From contig JANYGE010000073.1 in NCBI GenBank assembly GCA_025362535.1, forward strand, positions 1-15,222: a stretch of DNA of 15,222 nt, read 5' to 3'. The notes below the pieces were generated by a model. That model was given only the letters and a program-made list of their open reading frames with translations, was not told the origin of the DNA and searched no databases. Shown one piece after another: positions 1-7,883 of this stretch; position 1 is the stretch's first letter, and every line of letters starts with the position of its first letter. The stretch comes from Hyphomicrobiales bacterium (GTDB lineage: Bacteria > Pseudomonadota > Alphaproteobacteria > Rhizobiales > Aestuariivirgaceae). The position numbers were made by a program, and so were the translations under genes.

Positions 1-783
1 CATATTGTAGAGGCCAGGCTTTTTATCTTTACACCAGAGTGCGGCTTTCACCGCACCATAAGCAAAAATATCGCGGCTTTCAGCTTTATGTGAAAGCTCG
101 ATGCGTTCTGCTGCTCCGGCAAACATCACCGTGTGATCGCCCACCACTGAGCCACCCCGCAAAGTGGCAAAGCCAATGTCACCAGCCACCCGAGCGCCCG
201 TGTGCCCATCGCGGGAGCGCACCGAATGTTGCGTCAGATTGATCTTACGGCCATCTGCAGCAGCCTGACCCAACAGCAAGGCAGTGCCGGAGGGGGCATC
301 AATTTTATGACGGTGGTGCATTTCGAGAATTTCAATATCAAATTCCTCACCCAAAGCGGCCGCTACCTTTTTCACTAAACTAGCCAGAATATTGACACCC
401 AGAGAATAATTGCCAGTTTTCATAATCGTGGTTGATTTTGCCGCTTCGAGAATGTGTGCATCCCCCGCAGCGTCAATGCCCGTGGTGCCAATCACATGAA
501 TTTTCTTGAGCCGAGCCGTGTGGCTAACCAAGGCGAGTGTGGCCGCCGGCACAGTGAAATCAATAATACCGTCCGCTTCTGATAGCACTTGCTCCGCATC
601 ATCGCTGATCAAAACATTTAATGCGCCAATGCCAGAAAGCCCGCCCATATCATAGCCAACAAGTTTTGAACCCTTGGCTTCAAGCCCGCCCGCAACAGTG
701 CAACCCGCAGTCTCATTAACGATACGGGTGAGCACACGGCCCATGCGGCCGCCAGCTCCGGCGATGGCGAGTTTCAATGTCAT
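1..783 (-). CDS. dapB: 4-hydroxy-tetrahydrodipicolinate reductase, C-terminus cut by window edge
   Basis: DapB reduces 4-hydroxy-tetrahydrodipicolinate with NAD(P)H in the diaminopimelate/lysine pathway, so it feeds peptidoglycan and lysine synthesis in the cytoplasm. Reading the minus strand from ATG at 783 gives 261 open codons to the edge. Residues 9-16 are GAGGRMGR, the nucleotide-binding loop of the N-terminal Rossmann fold. The substrate/catalytic signature EMHHRHK (154-160) followed by DAPSGTA (162-168) contains the conserved histidines and the lysine of the family. The family is usually about 265-275 residues and the last visible residues (GLYNM) match the usual C-terminal end, so only a few codons are missing. 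There is no in-frame ATG or GTG in the 57 bases upstream of 783. It lies 43 bases downstream of the methyltransferase gene on the same strand and may be co-transcribed with it. Confidence 0.96.
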   Translation of the reverse strand, partial: MTLKLAIAGAGGRMGRVLTRIVNETAGCTVAGGLEAKGSKLVGYDMGGLSGIGALNVLISDDAEQVLSEADGIIDFTVPAATLALVSHTARLKKIHVIGTTGIDAAGDAHILEAAKSTTIMKTGNYSLGVNILASLVKKVAAALGEEFDIEILEMHHRHKIDAPSGTALLLGQAAADGRKINLTQHSVRSRDGHTGARVAGDIGFATLRGGSVVGDHTVMFAGAAERIELSHKAESRDIFAYGAVKAALWCKDKKPGLYNM

Positions 784-826
784 GGCTTTGCGTTTAGCAA
801 TGGCAAAGACGATTGCAAAGCACTTC

Positions 827-1684
827 TTAAGAAACGAGTTGTCCAGCTTCCCAACCTAAAATCGCCCGCTTGCGGGTCAGGCCCCAATGATAACCCGTAA
901 GGGCGCCTGATTTTCCGATCACCCGGTGGCAGGGCACCACGAATGAAATGGGGTTGCGCCCCACGGCTGCCCCCACCGCGCGCGCTGCCTTGGGCTTATT
1001 AAGGGAACTGGCTATATCGCCATATGTCACGGCCCGCCCCATGGGAATTTTGAGCAGACTTTCCCAGACGCGAATTTCAAAATCACTGCCAATAAAAGTC
1101 ACCCGCAACGGCTGGCCATCCTGCCATTTTTCTGGCGCAAAAATCCGTGCTGCATAAGGCGCTGTTTGGGCAGAATTTTCTGTATAAAGCGCGTTAGGCC
1201 AACGCTTCTGCATATCTTGTAACGATGCAGCCTCGCCACCCGGATCAGAAAATCCCATGCCGCACAGGCCTTGCGCTGTGACCATCACCAAGGCGAGGCC
1301 AAAGGGTGAGGGGTGAAATCCATAAGAGATGGCAACGCCTGCCCCTTTGGTTTTATAAGCCCCAGGTGACATGCCCTCATGCGTTACAAATAAATCATGC
1401 AAGCGCCCCGGCCCCGACAGCCCAACTTCGAGCGAGGTTTCCAAGATGCTCGCCGAATCCTTGAGCATGGCGCGGGCATGATCAAGTGTGAGGGCTTGCA
1501 AAAAGGCTTTAGGCGTGAGCCCGGCCCAGCGCGAGAACAGGCGCTGCAACTGCTCAGGTTCCAATCCAACTGGCCCAGCCAAATCGTCAAGCGAAGGCTG
1601 GTCGCGCCAATTTTCGGTGAGGCTCGCAAGCACGCTGCGCACCCGTTCATAATCGTCTAAGTTTGAATAATGATCCTGTTCCAT
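827..1684 (-). CDS. AraC-type HTH / methylated-DNA--protein-cysteine methyltransferase (Ada-like, no N-Ada domain)
   Basis: Suicide DNA repair protein that transfers the alkyl group from O6-alkylguanine to its own cysteine. The 285-residue product has an AraC/XylS helix-turn-helix domain (about 15-113), a small O6-methyltransferase N-terminal region (about 118-200) and the MGMT catalytic domain (about 203-281). The active site is PCHRV at 251-255, with C252 as alkyl acceptor; YGDIA at 221-225 and the RAVGAAVGRNP stretch around 235-245 match the DNA-binding part of the family. The frame stays open upstream to 1879, but that extension runs into the divergent nth gene and shows no family sequence, so ATG at 1684 was chosen; no strong Shine-Dalgarno is seen there. 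It resembles E. coli Ada without the zinc-binding methylphosphotriester sensor domain, so Ada-style autoregulation cannot be assumed. Confidence 0.93.
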   Translation of the reverse strand: MEQDHYSNLDDYERVRSVLASLTENWRDQPSLDDLAGPVGLEPEQLQRLFSRWAGLTPKAFLQALTLDHARAMLKDSASILETSLEVGLSGPGRLHDLFVTHEGMSPGAYKTKGAGVAISYGFHPSPFGLALVMVTAQGLCGMGFSDPGGEAASLQDMQKRWPNALYTENSAQTAPYAARIFAPEKWQDGQPLRVTFIGSDFEIRVWESLLKIPMGRAVTYGDIASSLNKPKAARAVGAAVGRNPISFVVPCHRVIGKSGALTGYHWGLTRKRAILGWEAGQLVS

Positions 1685-1744
1685 ATATGTGAAGTTAGAG
1701 CAGGTATTTGCCTGAAGCCACCCGATTTGCGATAGGTTCAAAAA
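1685..1744. promoter_or_regulatory. Divergent promoter region between the Ada-like gene and nth
   Basis: This 60-bp gap separates two divergent repair genes, so it must hold the promoters of both unless they start inside the genes. On the plus strand TTGCCT (1708-1713) and GATAGG (1731-1736) are 17 bp apart, a weak -35/-10 match for nth that would give an almost leaderless mRNA. A small inverted repeat, CAGG-N6-CCTG at 1701-1714, sits in the middle and could be an operator. No clear promoter is visible for the minus-strand gene. The region call is inferred from gene layout; the motif assignments are weak. Confidence 0.4.
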
Positions 1745-2398
1745 ATGCCAGCCCGTCTTAAAGCCCCCCAAATTGAAGAGATGTTCCGGCGCTTCCAAGC
1801 CGAAAACCCTGAACCCAAGGGTGAGCTCTATTCTGTCAATGCCTTCACGTTTCTGGTGGCTGTGGTGCTTTCTGCCCAAGCGACCGATGAAGGTGTGAAC
1901 CGCGCCACCAAATCACTTTTTGCCAAAGCTGATACACCAGAAAAAATAATTGCCATGGGTGAGGAACATTTGCGCGATGCCATAAAAACAATTGGCCTTT
2001 ACCGCACCAAGGCCAAAAATGTTTATGCCCTGTCACAACAACTTGTGGCCCACCACAACAGCGAAGTTCCGCCCACGCGCGAAGCGCTTGAAGCCTTGCC
2101 CGGTGTGGGCCGCAAAACCGCCAATGTGGTGTTGAATATTATTTTTGGTGAACCCACCATCGCCGTGGATACGCATCTTTTCAGATTGGGAAATCGGCTT
2201 GGGTTGGCTCCGGGCAAAACTCCGATGGAAGTTGAAACCAAACTTCTCAAAGCCGTGCCGAAACTCTATTTGCGCCATGCCCATCATTGGTTGATCTTGC
2301 ATGGGCGCTATGTGTGCAAAGCCCGAAAACCCGAATGCTGGCGCTGCCTGATTGTTGATCTCTGCCCGTTTAAACCGAAGACCCCTGCACCGACTTAA
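1745..2398 (+). CDS. nth: Endonuclease III (DNA glycosylase / AP lyase)
   Basis: Base-excision repair enzyme that removes oxidised pyrimidines and cleaves the abasic site. The 217-residue product is full length for the family. The helix-hairpin-helix and catalytic lysine are in LPGVGRKTANVV (118-129, K124), and the catalytic aspartate is D142 in AVDTHLFRLGNRLG. The C-terminal 4Fe-4S loop is intact, with Cys 191, 198, 201 and 207 in the spacing C-x6-C-x2-C-x5-C. These landmarks are all offset by four from the E. coli enzyme (K120, D138, C187-C203). ATG at 1745 is the only sensible start. The gene diverges from an alkylation-repair gene, and its last 29 bases overlap the 3' end of the opposite-strand membrane gene. 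Confidence 0.98.
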   Translation: MPARLKAPQIEEMFRRFQAENPEPKGELYSVNAFTFLVAVVLSAQATDEGVNRATKSLFAKADTPEKIIAMGEEHLRDAIKTIGLYRTKAKNVYALSQQLVAHHNSEVPPTREALEALPGVGRKTANVVLNIIFGEPTIAVDTHLFRLGNRLGLAPGKTPMEVETKLLKAVPKLYLRHAHHWLILHGRYVCKARKPECWRCLIVDLCPFKPKTPAPT

Positions 2399-3035
2399 AT
2401 ATATGCACAAAAAATGACGTAGCAAACAAAGGCACCACCAAATTGACCACAGGAATGAGAGCCAAGATTGCTGGCACCAAGCCTGCCACATAAATTTTTA
2501 CAAAATTTGCCTTGCGCAAGGCGCTGGCCGCCTGTGGCGACATAAAGCGCGTGGCCGCCATTTCAAAATATTCCCGACTGATTAAATAGGCATTGGCCAG
2601 CACTAAAAGCGCAATACCAAATCCGGCAAAAAACACCAAAGGCAAAACCACTATATTGACGGCGAGAGAAACTGCGGCAAACTTCACGCCAAAAGTCAGC
2701 GCTGTTAAAGTTGAGAGCGCTTTACCCTTCCTGTGATGCGGATAATGCCGGGCTTCCACGCGGGAGGCCACCCAATCGAGAAACAATCCGGCAAAAAGCG
2801 CGGTGACCGGAGCCATTAAAAAGAAAAATGCCGCAAGCAAACCAAGCCCCGTGCCCAAGGCAATCACAGTTTGCAGCCATGGCCATGGCACCAGCGTTAC
2901 AAAGGATAGTAAAACCTCTACACCCACTAAAACGCCAATAAAAAGTGCCAAAGTTAACCCGATGGATTTCAGCAGCACACCGCGAAATTCTGGCGATGTG
3001 AGATCATTGAGGGACTTAAAGAAAGCGCTAAACAT
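2370..3035 (-). CDS. EI24 / CysZ-like integral membrane protein
   Basis: A 221-residue hydrophobic protein with about four to six membrane segments, around 20-49, 53-88 (probably two), 115-150 (probably two) and 180-212. The stretch LANAYLISREYFEMAATRF (146-164), just after the third hydrophobic block, resembles the conserved polar motif of alphaproteobacterial EI24-domain proteins, which are often annotated as sulfate transporter CysZ-like. CysZ mediates sulfate uptake in E. coli; whether this distant relative moves sulfate is not shown by the sequence, and no cysteine or sulfur genes are nearby. ATG at 3035 is used; the upstream sequence has no strong ribosome binding site. The 3' end overlaps nth tail to tail by 29 bp. 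Confidence 0.82.
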   Translation of the reverse strand: MFSAFFKSLNDLTSPEFRGVLLKSIGLTLALFIGVLVGVEVLLSFVTLVPWPWLQTVIALGTGLGLLAAFFFLMAPVTALFAGLFLDWVASRVEARHYPHHRKGKALSTLTALTFGVKFAAVSLAVNIVVLPLVFFAGFGIALLVLANAYLISREYFEMAATRFMSPQAASALRKANFVKIYVAGLVPAILALIPVVNLVVPLFATSFFVHIFKSVQGSSV

Positions 3036-3110
3036 GAAAATCTAGGTAAGGGCTTTGACTTGTTTCTACAAGGCCCTTGCGCTAGGTCTAGCCGAAACGG
3101 GGCTCGACTT
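3036..3110. promoter_or_regulatory. Divergent intergenic region, CysZ-like gene and PfkB kinase
   Basis: This 75-bp gap separates the start codons of two divergent genes. A good -35-like hexamer, TTGACT, lies at 3055-3060 on the plus strand, but no convincing -10 follows at 16-18 bp. An AAGGGC/GCCCTT inverted repeat flanks that hexamer with a loop of about 20 bases. The region presumably contains promoters for both genes; the exact sites are not established. Confidence 0.3.
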
Positions 3111-4106
3111 ATGACGCAAAAACAATTTGATGTTCTCACCATCGGCAACGCCATTGTCGATGTTATCGCGATGGTTGATGACAGTTTTGTGAGCCACGAG
3201 AATCTCGTCAAAGGGTCGATGAATTTGATCGATGAGGCAAGAGCCGAGCAACTCTATTCCGTAATGGGACCTGCCAACGAAACCTCGGGGGGCTCGGCTG
3301 GTAACACGGCGGCCGGCATAGCATCTTTCGGCGGCACGGCAGCTTATTTTGGCAAAGTGAAAAACGATAAGCTCGGCACAATTTTCCGCAATGATATGAA
3401 AACCCAATCTGTGCACTTTAACACCGAAGCTGCTAATGATGGCCCAGCCACCGCACGCTCGTTCATTTTAGTAACACCAGATGCCGAGCGCACCATGAAT
3501 ACTTATTTGGGCGCATGCGTTAATCTCACCAAAGCCGATGTCGATGAAAAAATCGTCAAAGCCTCGGCGGTTACTTATATGGAAGGCTATCTCTGGGATA
3601 AGCCGGAAGCCCAAGAAGCCTTTCGTTTGGCCGCCCAGATTGCACGGGCCTCTGGCAACCTCACATCAATCACCTTGTCTGATTCATTTTGTGTGGAGCG
3701 CCACCGCGATAGTTTCCTCGATCTTATCCGGAGCAGCATTGATGTGGTTTTTGCCAATGAAAGCGAGATCAAGTCGCTTTACAAAACCCAAAATTTTGAC
3801 GGTGCCGTTTCAGCAATGCGAAAAGATTGTCCACTGGCTGCCATTACGCGCTCTGAAAAGGGCTCATTGATTGTTAGGGGCGACGAAACAGTTTCGGTGA
3901 AGGCGCTTCCTGTCAGTCATGTGGTTGATGTAACCGGTGCTGGCGATCTCTATGCGGCAGGTTTTCTTTATGGTCACACCAAGCATATGCCGCTGCAGCG
4001 CTGCGCCGAACTTGCCAGCCTTGCGGCGGCAGAAATCATCTCACACACTGGTGCTAGGCCGCTTGTAAATTTGAAGCACCACGCAAAGAATGCAAAGCTA
4101 ATTTAG
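3111..4106 (+). CDS. PfkB-family kinase, adenosine kinase-like
   Basis: ATP-dependent kinase of the ribokinase/PfkB fold, acting on a sugar or nucleoside in the cytoplasm. From ATG 3111 the protein has 331 residues. PfkB signature 1 is GGSAGNTAAG at 60-69, the Mg/phosphate NxxE motif is NESE at 216-219, and signature 2 is DVTGAGD at 273-279, with D279 the expected catalytic base. FDVLTIGNAIVDVIA (6-20) forms the usual first strand and substrate aspartate region. Rhizobial proteins of this type are commonly labelled adenosine kinase, but substrate choice cannot be read from sequence alone. An upstream in-frame TTG at 3060 would add 17 residues with no family similarity, so ATG 3111 is preferred. 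The stop codon overlaps that of corC on the opposite strand. Confidence 0.92.
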   Translation: MTQKQFDVLTIGNAIVDVIAMVDDSFVSHENLVKGSMNLIDEARAEQLYSVMGPANETSGGSAGNTAAGIASFGGTAAYFGKVKNDKLGTIFRNDMKTQSVHFNTEAANDGPATARSFILVTPDAERTMNTYLGACVNLTKADVDEKIVKASAVTYMEGYLWDKPEAQEAFRLAAQIARASGNLTSITLSDSFCVERHRDSFLDLIRSSIDVVFANESEIKSLYKTQNFDGAVSAMRKDCPLAAITRSEKGSLIVRGDETVSVKALPVSHVVDVTGAGDLYAAGFLYGHTKHMPLQRCAELASLAAAEIISHTGARPLVNLKHHAKNAKLI

Positions 4107-5053
4107 CTCGCCCCCGAAACCTCAGCGGGAGCCTCTGGTTTTTTGATGTGAATCCGCACCCGTTTTACGCGGCGCGGGTCTGATTCAAGAATTTCAAACT
4201 CCAGCCCGCTCTCGTGGCGGATAATTTCACCTCGCACGGGCACCCGACCCGCCATTTCAAACACCAGTCCACCGAGTGTATCGGCTTCATCTTCTTGGTC
4301 ATCCGACAGCAAATCAACTTTAAACATCTCGTCCAATGTTGAAATACTGATGAGCGCACTAGCGACATAGACCGTATCACTCTGTTTGCGGATCATGCCT
4401 TCTTCAGCATCAGTATCATGCTCATCAGCAATATCACCGATAATTTCTTCGACCAAATCTTCAAGCGAAACCAAGCCATCGGTGCCGCCATATTCATCGA
4501 CAACAATGGCCAAATGAACATGCGAAGCTTTCATTTTAATTAAAAGATCAGGAGCTGGCATGGAAGGCGGCACAAACAACACGTCGCGGATCATGCTTGG
4601 GTGCTGTTTGATGGCAGATGAAAGTTCACTGCCCGCCAGCGCAATGCCGGCTTCGGCGGCACCCTTGGTTTTTCGCTTCGTGCCTTTGGTTGCCATCCAG
4701 CGCAAAAAATCTTTCACGTGAATCATGCCGACAATATCATCAAGCGATTCACGGTAGATTGGCATGCGCGAGTGATTGGCATCAATGAATTGCGAGAGCA
4801 GATCGCGCATCGTCGAAGTTTCTTCAGCAGCCACAATACTGGCGCGTGGCACCATCATGTCATCAACCCGCAAATCAGCAAAGCCCAAGAGATTTTGCAT
4901 CATCGAGCGCGCATCATCGGGCAGTGCGGAAGAGCCTGTCTCTTCCACGTGGCTGGCAATCACGCCTTCAAGACTTTCGCGCAGATCAATCTTATCGCGG
5001 GAAAGCTTGCGCCGGATTTTAGATAAAAAACTAGGCCGTTTAGGAGCGTTCAT
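4103..5053 (-). CDS. corC: CorC/HlyC-type CBS-domain protein (YbeX family)
   Basis: A 316-residue soluble protein without membrane segments. It has paired CBS domains at about 65-120 and 155-210 and a CorC_HlyC transporter-associated domain at about 222-306. The family signature DEYGGTDGLVSLEDLVEEI is at 186-204. Relatives (E. coli CorC/YbeX) are linked to magnesium/cobalt handling and, through gene neighbourhood with ybeZ and ybeY, to ribosome metabolism; membrane-anchored paralogues carry an extra CNNM domain that is absent here. It starts 8 bases after the ybeY stop and is therefore probably the last gene of that operon. In many proteobacteria lnt follows, but here corC instead ends against the convergent PfkB kinase, with stop codons overlapping over 4 bases. 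Confidence 0.93.
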   Translation of the reverse strand: MNAPKRPSFLSKIRRKLSRDKIDLRESLEGVIASHVEETGSSALPDDARSMMQNLLGFADLRVDDMMVPRASIVAAEETSTMRDLLSQFIDANHSRMPIYRESLDDIVGMIHVKDFLRWMATKGTKRKTKGAAEAGIALAGSELSSAIKQHPSMIRDVLFVPPSMPAPDLLIKMKASHVHLAIVVDEYGGTDGLVSLEDLVEEIIGDIADEHDTDAEEGMIRKQSDTVYVASALISISTLDEMFKVDLLSDDQEDEADTLGGLVFEMAGRVPVRGEIIRHESGLEFEILESDPRRVKRVRIHIKKPEAPAEVSGAS

Positions 5054-5061
5054 GGTCCTGC

Positions 5062-5523
5062 CTATATCTGATAGGGGTCCGCAATGCCAAGTTTTTTAAG
5101 AATCCGAATTTCACGTGCTTCCATAAGCTCAGCTTCTGCTTCATCAATGTGATCATAACCAAGGAGATGCAAAATCCCATGCACGATCAAATGTGTGGTG
5201 TGCGCTTTAAGGGTTTTGCCAGCCTCCTCAGCCTCGCGCGCCACTGTTTCAAAAGCCAGCGCAATATCGCCAAGCGGTTTTGCTACACCCCGCGGCAGCT
5301 TTAAATTATCGGATGCTGGAAATGATAAAACATTGGTTGGCTTGTTCTTGCCGCGCCAATCCTTGTTTAATTTTTTCAAGGTTGCATTATCAGAAAACAG
5401 CAGCGTGATTACTTTCGAACGTTGAACAGAAGTCAGGCTTGCGTCAAAAGCCTGCTGACTGAGTGTTTTAAGCCCACGAATTCGTGACCAGTCCTGGTGT
5501 TCCACAGCAATAACAAGTGGCAT
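5062..5523 (-). CDS. ybeY: Endoribonuclease YbeY (rRNA maturation factor)
   Basis: Single-strand-specific, metal-dependent RNase involved in 16S rRNA 3'-end maturation and ribosome quality control. The protein has 153 residues, which is usual for the family. The zinc-binding signature HGILHLLGYDH at 115-125 supplies H115, H119 and H125, and the conserved LNKDWRGKNKPTNVLSFP stretch (52-69) is also present. ATG at 5523 follows the phoH stop with only two bases between, which indicates translational coupling. The order phoH-ybeY-corC is the classical ybeZ-ybeY-ybeX arrangement. Confidence 0.97.
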   Translation of the reverse strand: MPLVIAVEHQDWSRIRGLKTLSQQAFDASLTSVQRSKVITLLFSDNATLKKLNKDWRGKNKPTNVLSFPASDNLKLPRGVAKPLGDIALAFETVAREAEEAGKTLKAHTTHLIVHGILHLLGYDHIDEAEAELMEAREIRILKKLGIADPYQI

Positions 5524-5525
5524 GC

Positions 5526-6527
5526 TTAACCGCGCACCTTGCGGTTGGCAGCACTTCCCTTCTTATCATAGGCAGCCACGATGCGGCCAACCATGGCATG
5601 GCGCACAATATCTGCAGTTTGAAACGCCGTGATGCCAATTCCGCTCACACCATCCAAAACTGAAAGCGCATCATCCAAACCAGAAACCATGCCGTAAGGT
5701 AAATCCACCTGGGTGGGATCGCCGGTGATCACCATCCGGCTGCCTTCGCCAAGGCGTGTTAAAAACATTTTCATTTGCTGTGGCGTGGTATTCTGGGCTT
5801 CATCAAGAATGATAAAAGCCGAAGCCAGTGTGCGCCCACGCATAAAGGCCAGAGGCGCAATTTCAATTTGATTTTCTGCCATGGCCTTGGCCACCAAGCT
5901 TTGTGGCATCATATCATAGAGCGCATCATAAAGTGGGCGCAAATAGGGATCGACTTTTTCTTTCATGTCACCCGGCAAGAAGCCCAAGCGCTCACCCGCT
6001 TCTACAGCCGGGCGCGACAGAATAATCCGGTCTACTTCGCCATTCATCAAGGCTTCAGCAGCACAGGCGACAGCGAGATAGGTTTTGCCAGTGCCTGCTG
6101 GCCCCACACCAAAACATAATTCATTTTTGCGAATCTGTTCAATATAGGCTTGCTGATTGGCGGTGCGCGCCGAAACCGTTTTGCGTCTGGTGCGAACGCC
6201 ACCACCTTGCACGTCTTTTTCTTCAGCAACTTTAACCATGCGAATCGCACCATCAATTTCGCCGCGATTGATTTCATCGCCGCGCGCCGCCTTGGTGTAA
6301 AGATGCAACAACACTGAACGGGCCAATTCTGAACTTGTTCGATCACCTCGAATAGAGAGCCTATTGCCCCGCGGCGTGATCGCCACACCCAATCGCTGTT
6401 CCATCACAGCTAAATGTGCATCATGTTCACCCATTAAAAGAGCGAGTACGCGGTTATTGTCAAAAGCGAGAGCAAGAACGCCGTCATCAGTGTCTTGCTG
6501 TTTTAGAGCGTGGGCTTGTGGGCTCAA
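5526..6527 (-). CDS. ybeZ: PhoH-family ATPase (YbeZ)
   Basis: PhoH-like P-loop NTPase, thought to partner YbeY in RNA metabolism. The 333-residue product has an N-terminal KH-like/nucleic-acid-binding region (about 1-110) and a PhoH domain (about 120-325). Walker A is GPAGTGKT at 142-149 and Walker B is FIILDEAQN at 238-246. [13 protein letters not shown] (265-277) is a further strongly conserved block. The start is a TTG at 6527 that overlaps the miaB stop codon as TTGA. It is preferred because a strong GGAGG lies 9 bases upstream, and the next in-frame ATG (codon 32) would remove conserved N-terminal sequence. The gene is coupled to miaB upstream and ybeY downstream. Confidence 0.95.
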   Translation of the reverse strand: MSPQAHALKQQDTDDGVLALAFDNNRVLALLMGEHDAHLAVMEQRLGVAITPRGNRLSIRGDRTSSELARSVLLHLYTKAARGDEINRGEIDGAIRMVKVAEEKDVQGGGVRTRRKTVSARTANQQAYIEQIRKNELCFGVGPAGTGKTYLAVACAAEALMNGEVDRIILSRPAVEAGERLGFLPGDMKEKVDPYLRPLYDALYDMMPQSLVAKAMAENQIEIAPLAFMRGRTLASAFIILDEAQNTTPQQMKMFLTRLGEGSRMVITGDPTQVDLPYGMVSGLDDALSVLDGVSGIGITAFQTADIVRHAMVGRIVAAYDKKGSAANRKVRG

Positions 6528-7873
6528 ATCAGGTGACCTCCATTAGGGGTTAGACTCACATACTGCCCCGAAAGTGAGTTGGGGCCAACAGACAAAATTT
6601 GCGCCTCAATAAAGCTGCCAATCAGGCTTTCTGGCGCTTCAACATGCACCGACTGCAAATAGGGCGAACGGCCAATCAACTGGCCTTTTTGGCGGCCGGA
6701 CTTTTCCAGCAGCACAGTTAGCGTTTGGCCAACACAAGACTGATAAAAAGCCGCCTGTTGGCCCGTGAGCAAGGCTTGCAAGCGGACGAGGCGTTCATTT
6801 TTTACAGTTTCAGGAATCTGATCGTCGCGCGTTGCCGCAGGCGTTCCCGGGCGCGGCGAGTATTTAAACGAGTAAGCCCCCGCATAATTCACGTCGCGCA
6901 CCAGCTGCAAGGTCTCTTCAAACTCCTGATCAGTCTCGCCAGGAAAACCCACGATGAAATCGGAGGTCATGGCGATGCGTGGCTGGGCCGCGCGGATGCG
7001 GTCAATCAATTTTAGGTATTGGTCGGTGGTGTGGCCACGGTTCATGGCTTTCAGCACGCGATCACTGCCTGATTGTATGGGCAAATGCAGATAAGGCATA
7101 AGCTTGGGGTTGGCCCCATGAGCCTCAATCAAATCATCAGACATATCGCGTGGGTGGCTGGTCATGTATCTGATTCGATGTATGCCCCCGATCTGTGACA
7201 GTTCGGTGATAAGCGAAGCCAGAGTTGCTGAGCCGCTATGATAGGCATTCACATTTTGGCCAAGCAGTGTCAGTTCACGCACACCTTGGTCAGCAAGCTT
7301 CCTGGCTTCTTCAACAATCTGGGCTGGCGCACGCGAGAATTCGGCACCGCGCGTATAGGGCACCACACAGAAAGTGCAGAACTTATCACAGCCCTCCTGA
7401 ATGGTCAGAAACGCTGTCACACTGCGTGAACTGGGCTGGCGCACTTGTTCGCGGGCCAATCCTTTGAATTTATCATCAACCGCAAATTCAATTTCCACCA
7501 CGGCAAGGCCAGTGTCTTCACGCTGTTTCAAAAGCTCTGGCAAGCGGTGATAGGTTTGCGGGCCAAACACCAGATCAACTGATTTCATGCGCCGCGTAAT
7601 TTCTTCGCCCTCGGCTTGGCCCACACATCCCGCAACCGCAATCGTCATGTTGCCGCCGCGTGCTGCCTTCAGATCGCGGTAACGGCCCAGCTCTGAGTAA
7701 ACTTTTTCAACCGCTTTCTCGCGGATGTGGCAGGTGTTGAGGATGACCAGATCGGCCTCTTCCGCCGTCTCCACGATTCCATAGCCCAGTGGGGCGAGCA
7801 CATCCTGCATGCGGGCACTGTCATAGACATTCATCTGGCAGCCATAGGTCTTGACGAAAACGGACTTACTCAT
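6524..7873 (-). CDS. miaB: tRNA-2-methylthio-N6-dimethylallyladenosine synthase
   Basis: Radical-SAM methylthiotransferase that converts i6A37 to ms2i6A37 in tRNAs. The 449-residue product has an N-terminal MTTase domain with cluster cysteines C12 (YGCQMN), C48 ([10 protein letters not shown]) and C83 (AGCVGQ). It also has a radical-SAM domain with C162-x3-C166-x2-C169 (GCDKFCTFC) and a C-terminal TRAM domain (about 380-444). All six cluster ligands are present. The frame extends 16 codons upstream to a TTG at 7921, but that overlaps plsC and has no family sequence; ATG 7873, with AAGGT just upstream (7878-7882), is the better start. The gap to plsC is 10 bases. The stop overlaps the phoH start codon. 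Confidence 0.98.
   Translation of the reverse strand: MSKSVFVKTYGCQMNVYDSARMQDVLAPLGYGIVETAEEADLVILNTCHIREKAVEKVYSELGRYRDLKAARGGNMTIAVAGCVGQAEGEEITRRMKSVDLVFGPQTYHRLPELLKQREDTGLAVVEIEFAVDDKFKGLAREQVRQPSSRSVTAFLTIQEGCDKFCTFCVVPYTRGAEFSRAPAQIVEEARKLADQGVRELTLLGQNVNAYHSGSATLASLITELSQIGGIHRIRYMTSHPRDMSDDLIEAHGANPKLMPYLHLPIQSGSDRVLKAMNRGHTTDQYLKLIDRIRAAQPRIAMTSDFIVGFPGETDQEFEETLQLVRDVNYAGAYSFKYSPRPGTPAATRDDQIPETVKNERLVRLQALLTGQQAAFYQSCVGQTLTVLLEKSGRQKGQLIGRSPYLQSVHVEAPESLIGSFIEAQILSVGPNSLSGQYVSLTPNGGHLI
6536..6542 (-). promoter_or_regulatory. Shine-Dalgarno for phoH/ybeZ inside the miaB 3' end
   Basis: On the minus strand the bases read TGGAGGT, a near-perfect anti-SD match. The GGAGG core (6537-6541) is 9 bases upstream of the TTG start at 6527. 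The same bases encode the Gly-Gly near the MiaB C-terminus (NGGHLI). This site decides the TTG start of phoH and suggests coupled translation with miaB. Confidence 0.8.
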
Positions 7874-7883
7874 AAAGACCTTG

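Noticed and set aside
39..242. Small plus-strand open frames inside dapB
   Set aside because: They are antisense to a clear dapB frame that continues to the window edge and show no recognisable sequence.
1685..1879. 65-codon N-terminal extension of the Ada-like gene
   Set aside because: It lies over the start of nth on the other strand, shows no N-Ada cysteine motif and no family similarity; ATG 1684 gives a normal domain start.
3060..3110. Upstream TTG start for the PfkB kinase
   Set aside because: The 17 extra residues are not kinase-like and would occupy the divergent promoter region; ATG 3111 begins the usual fold.
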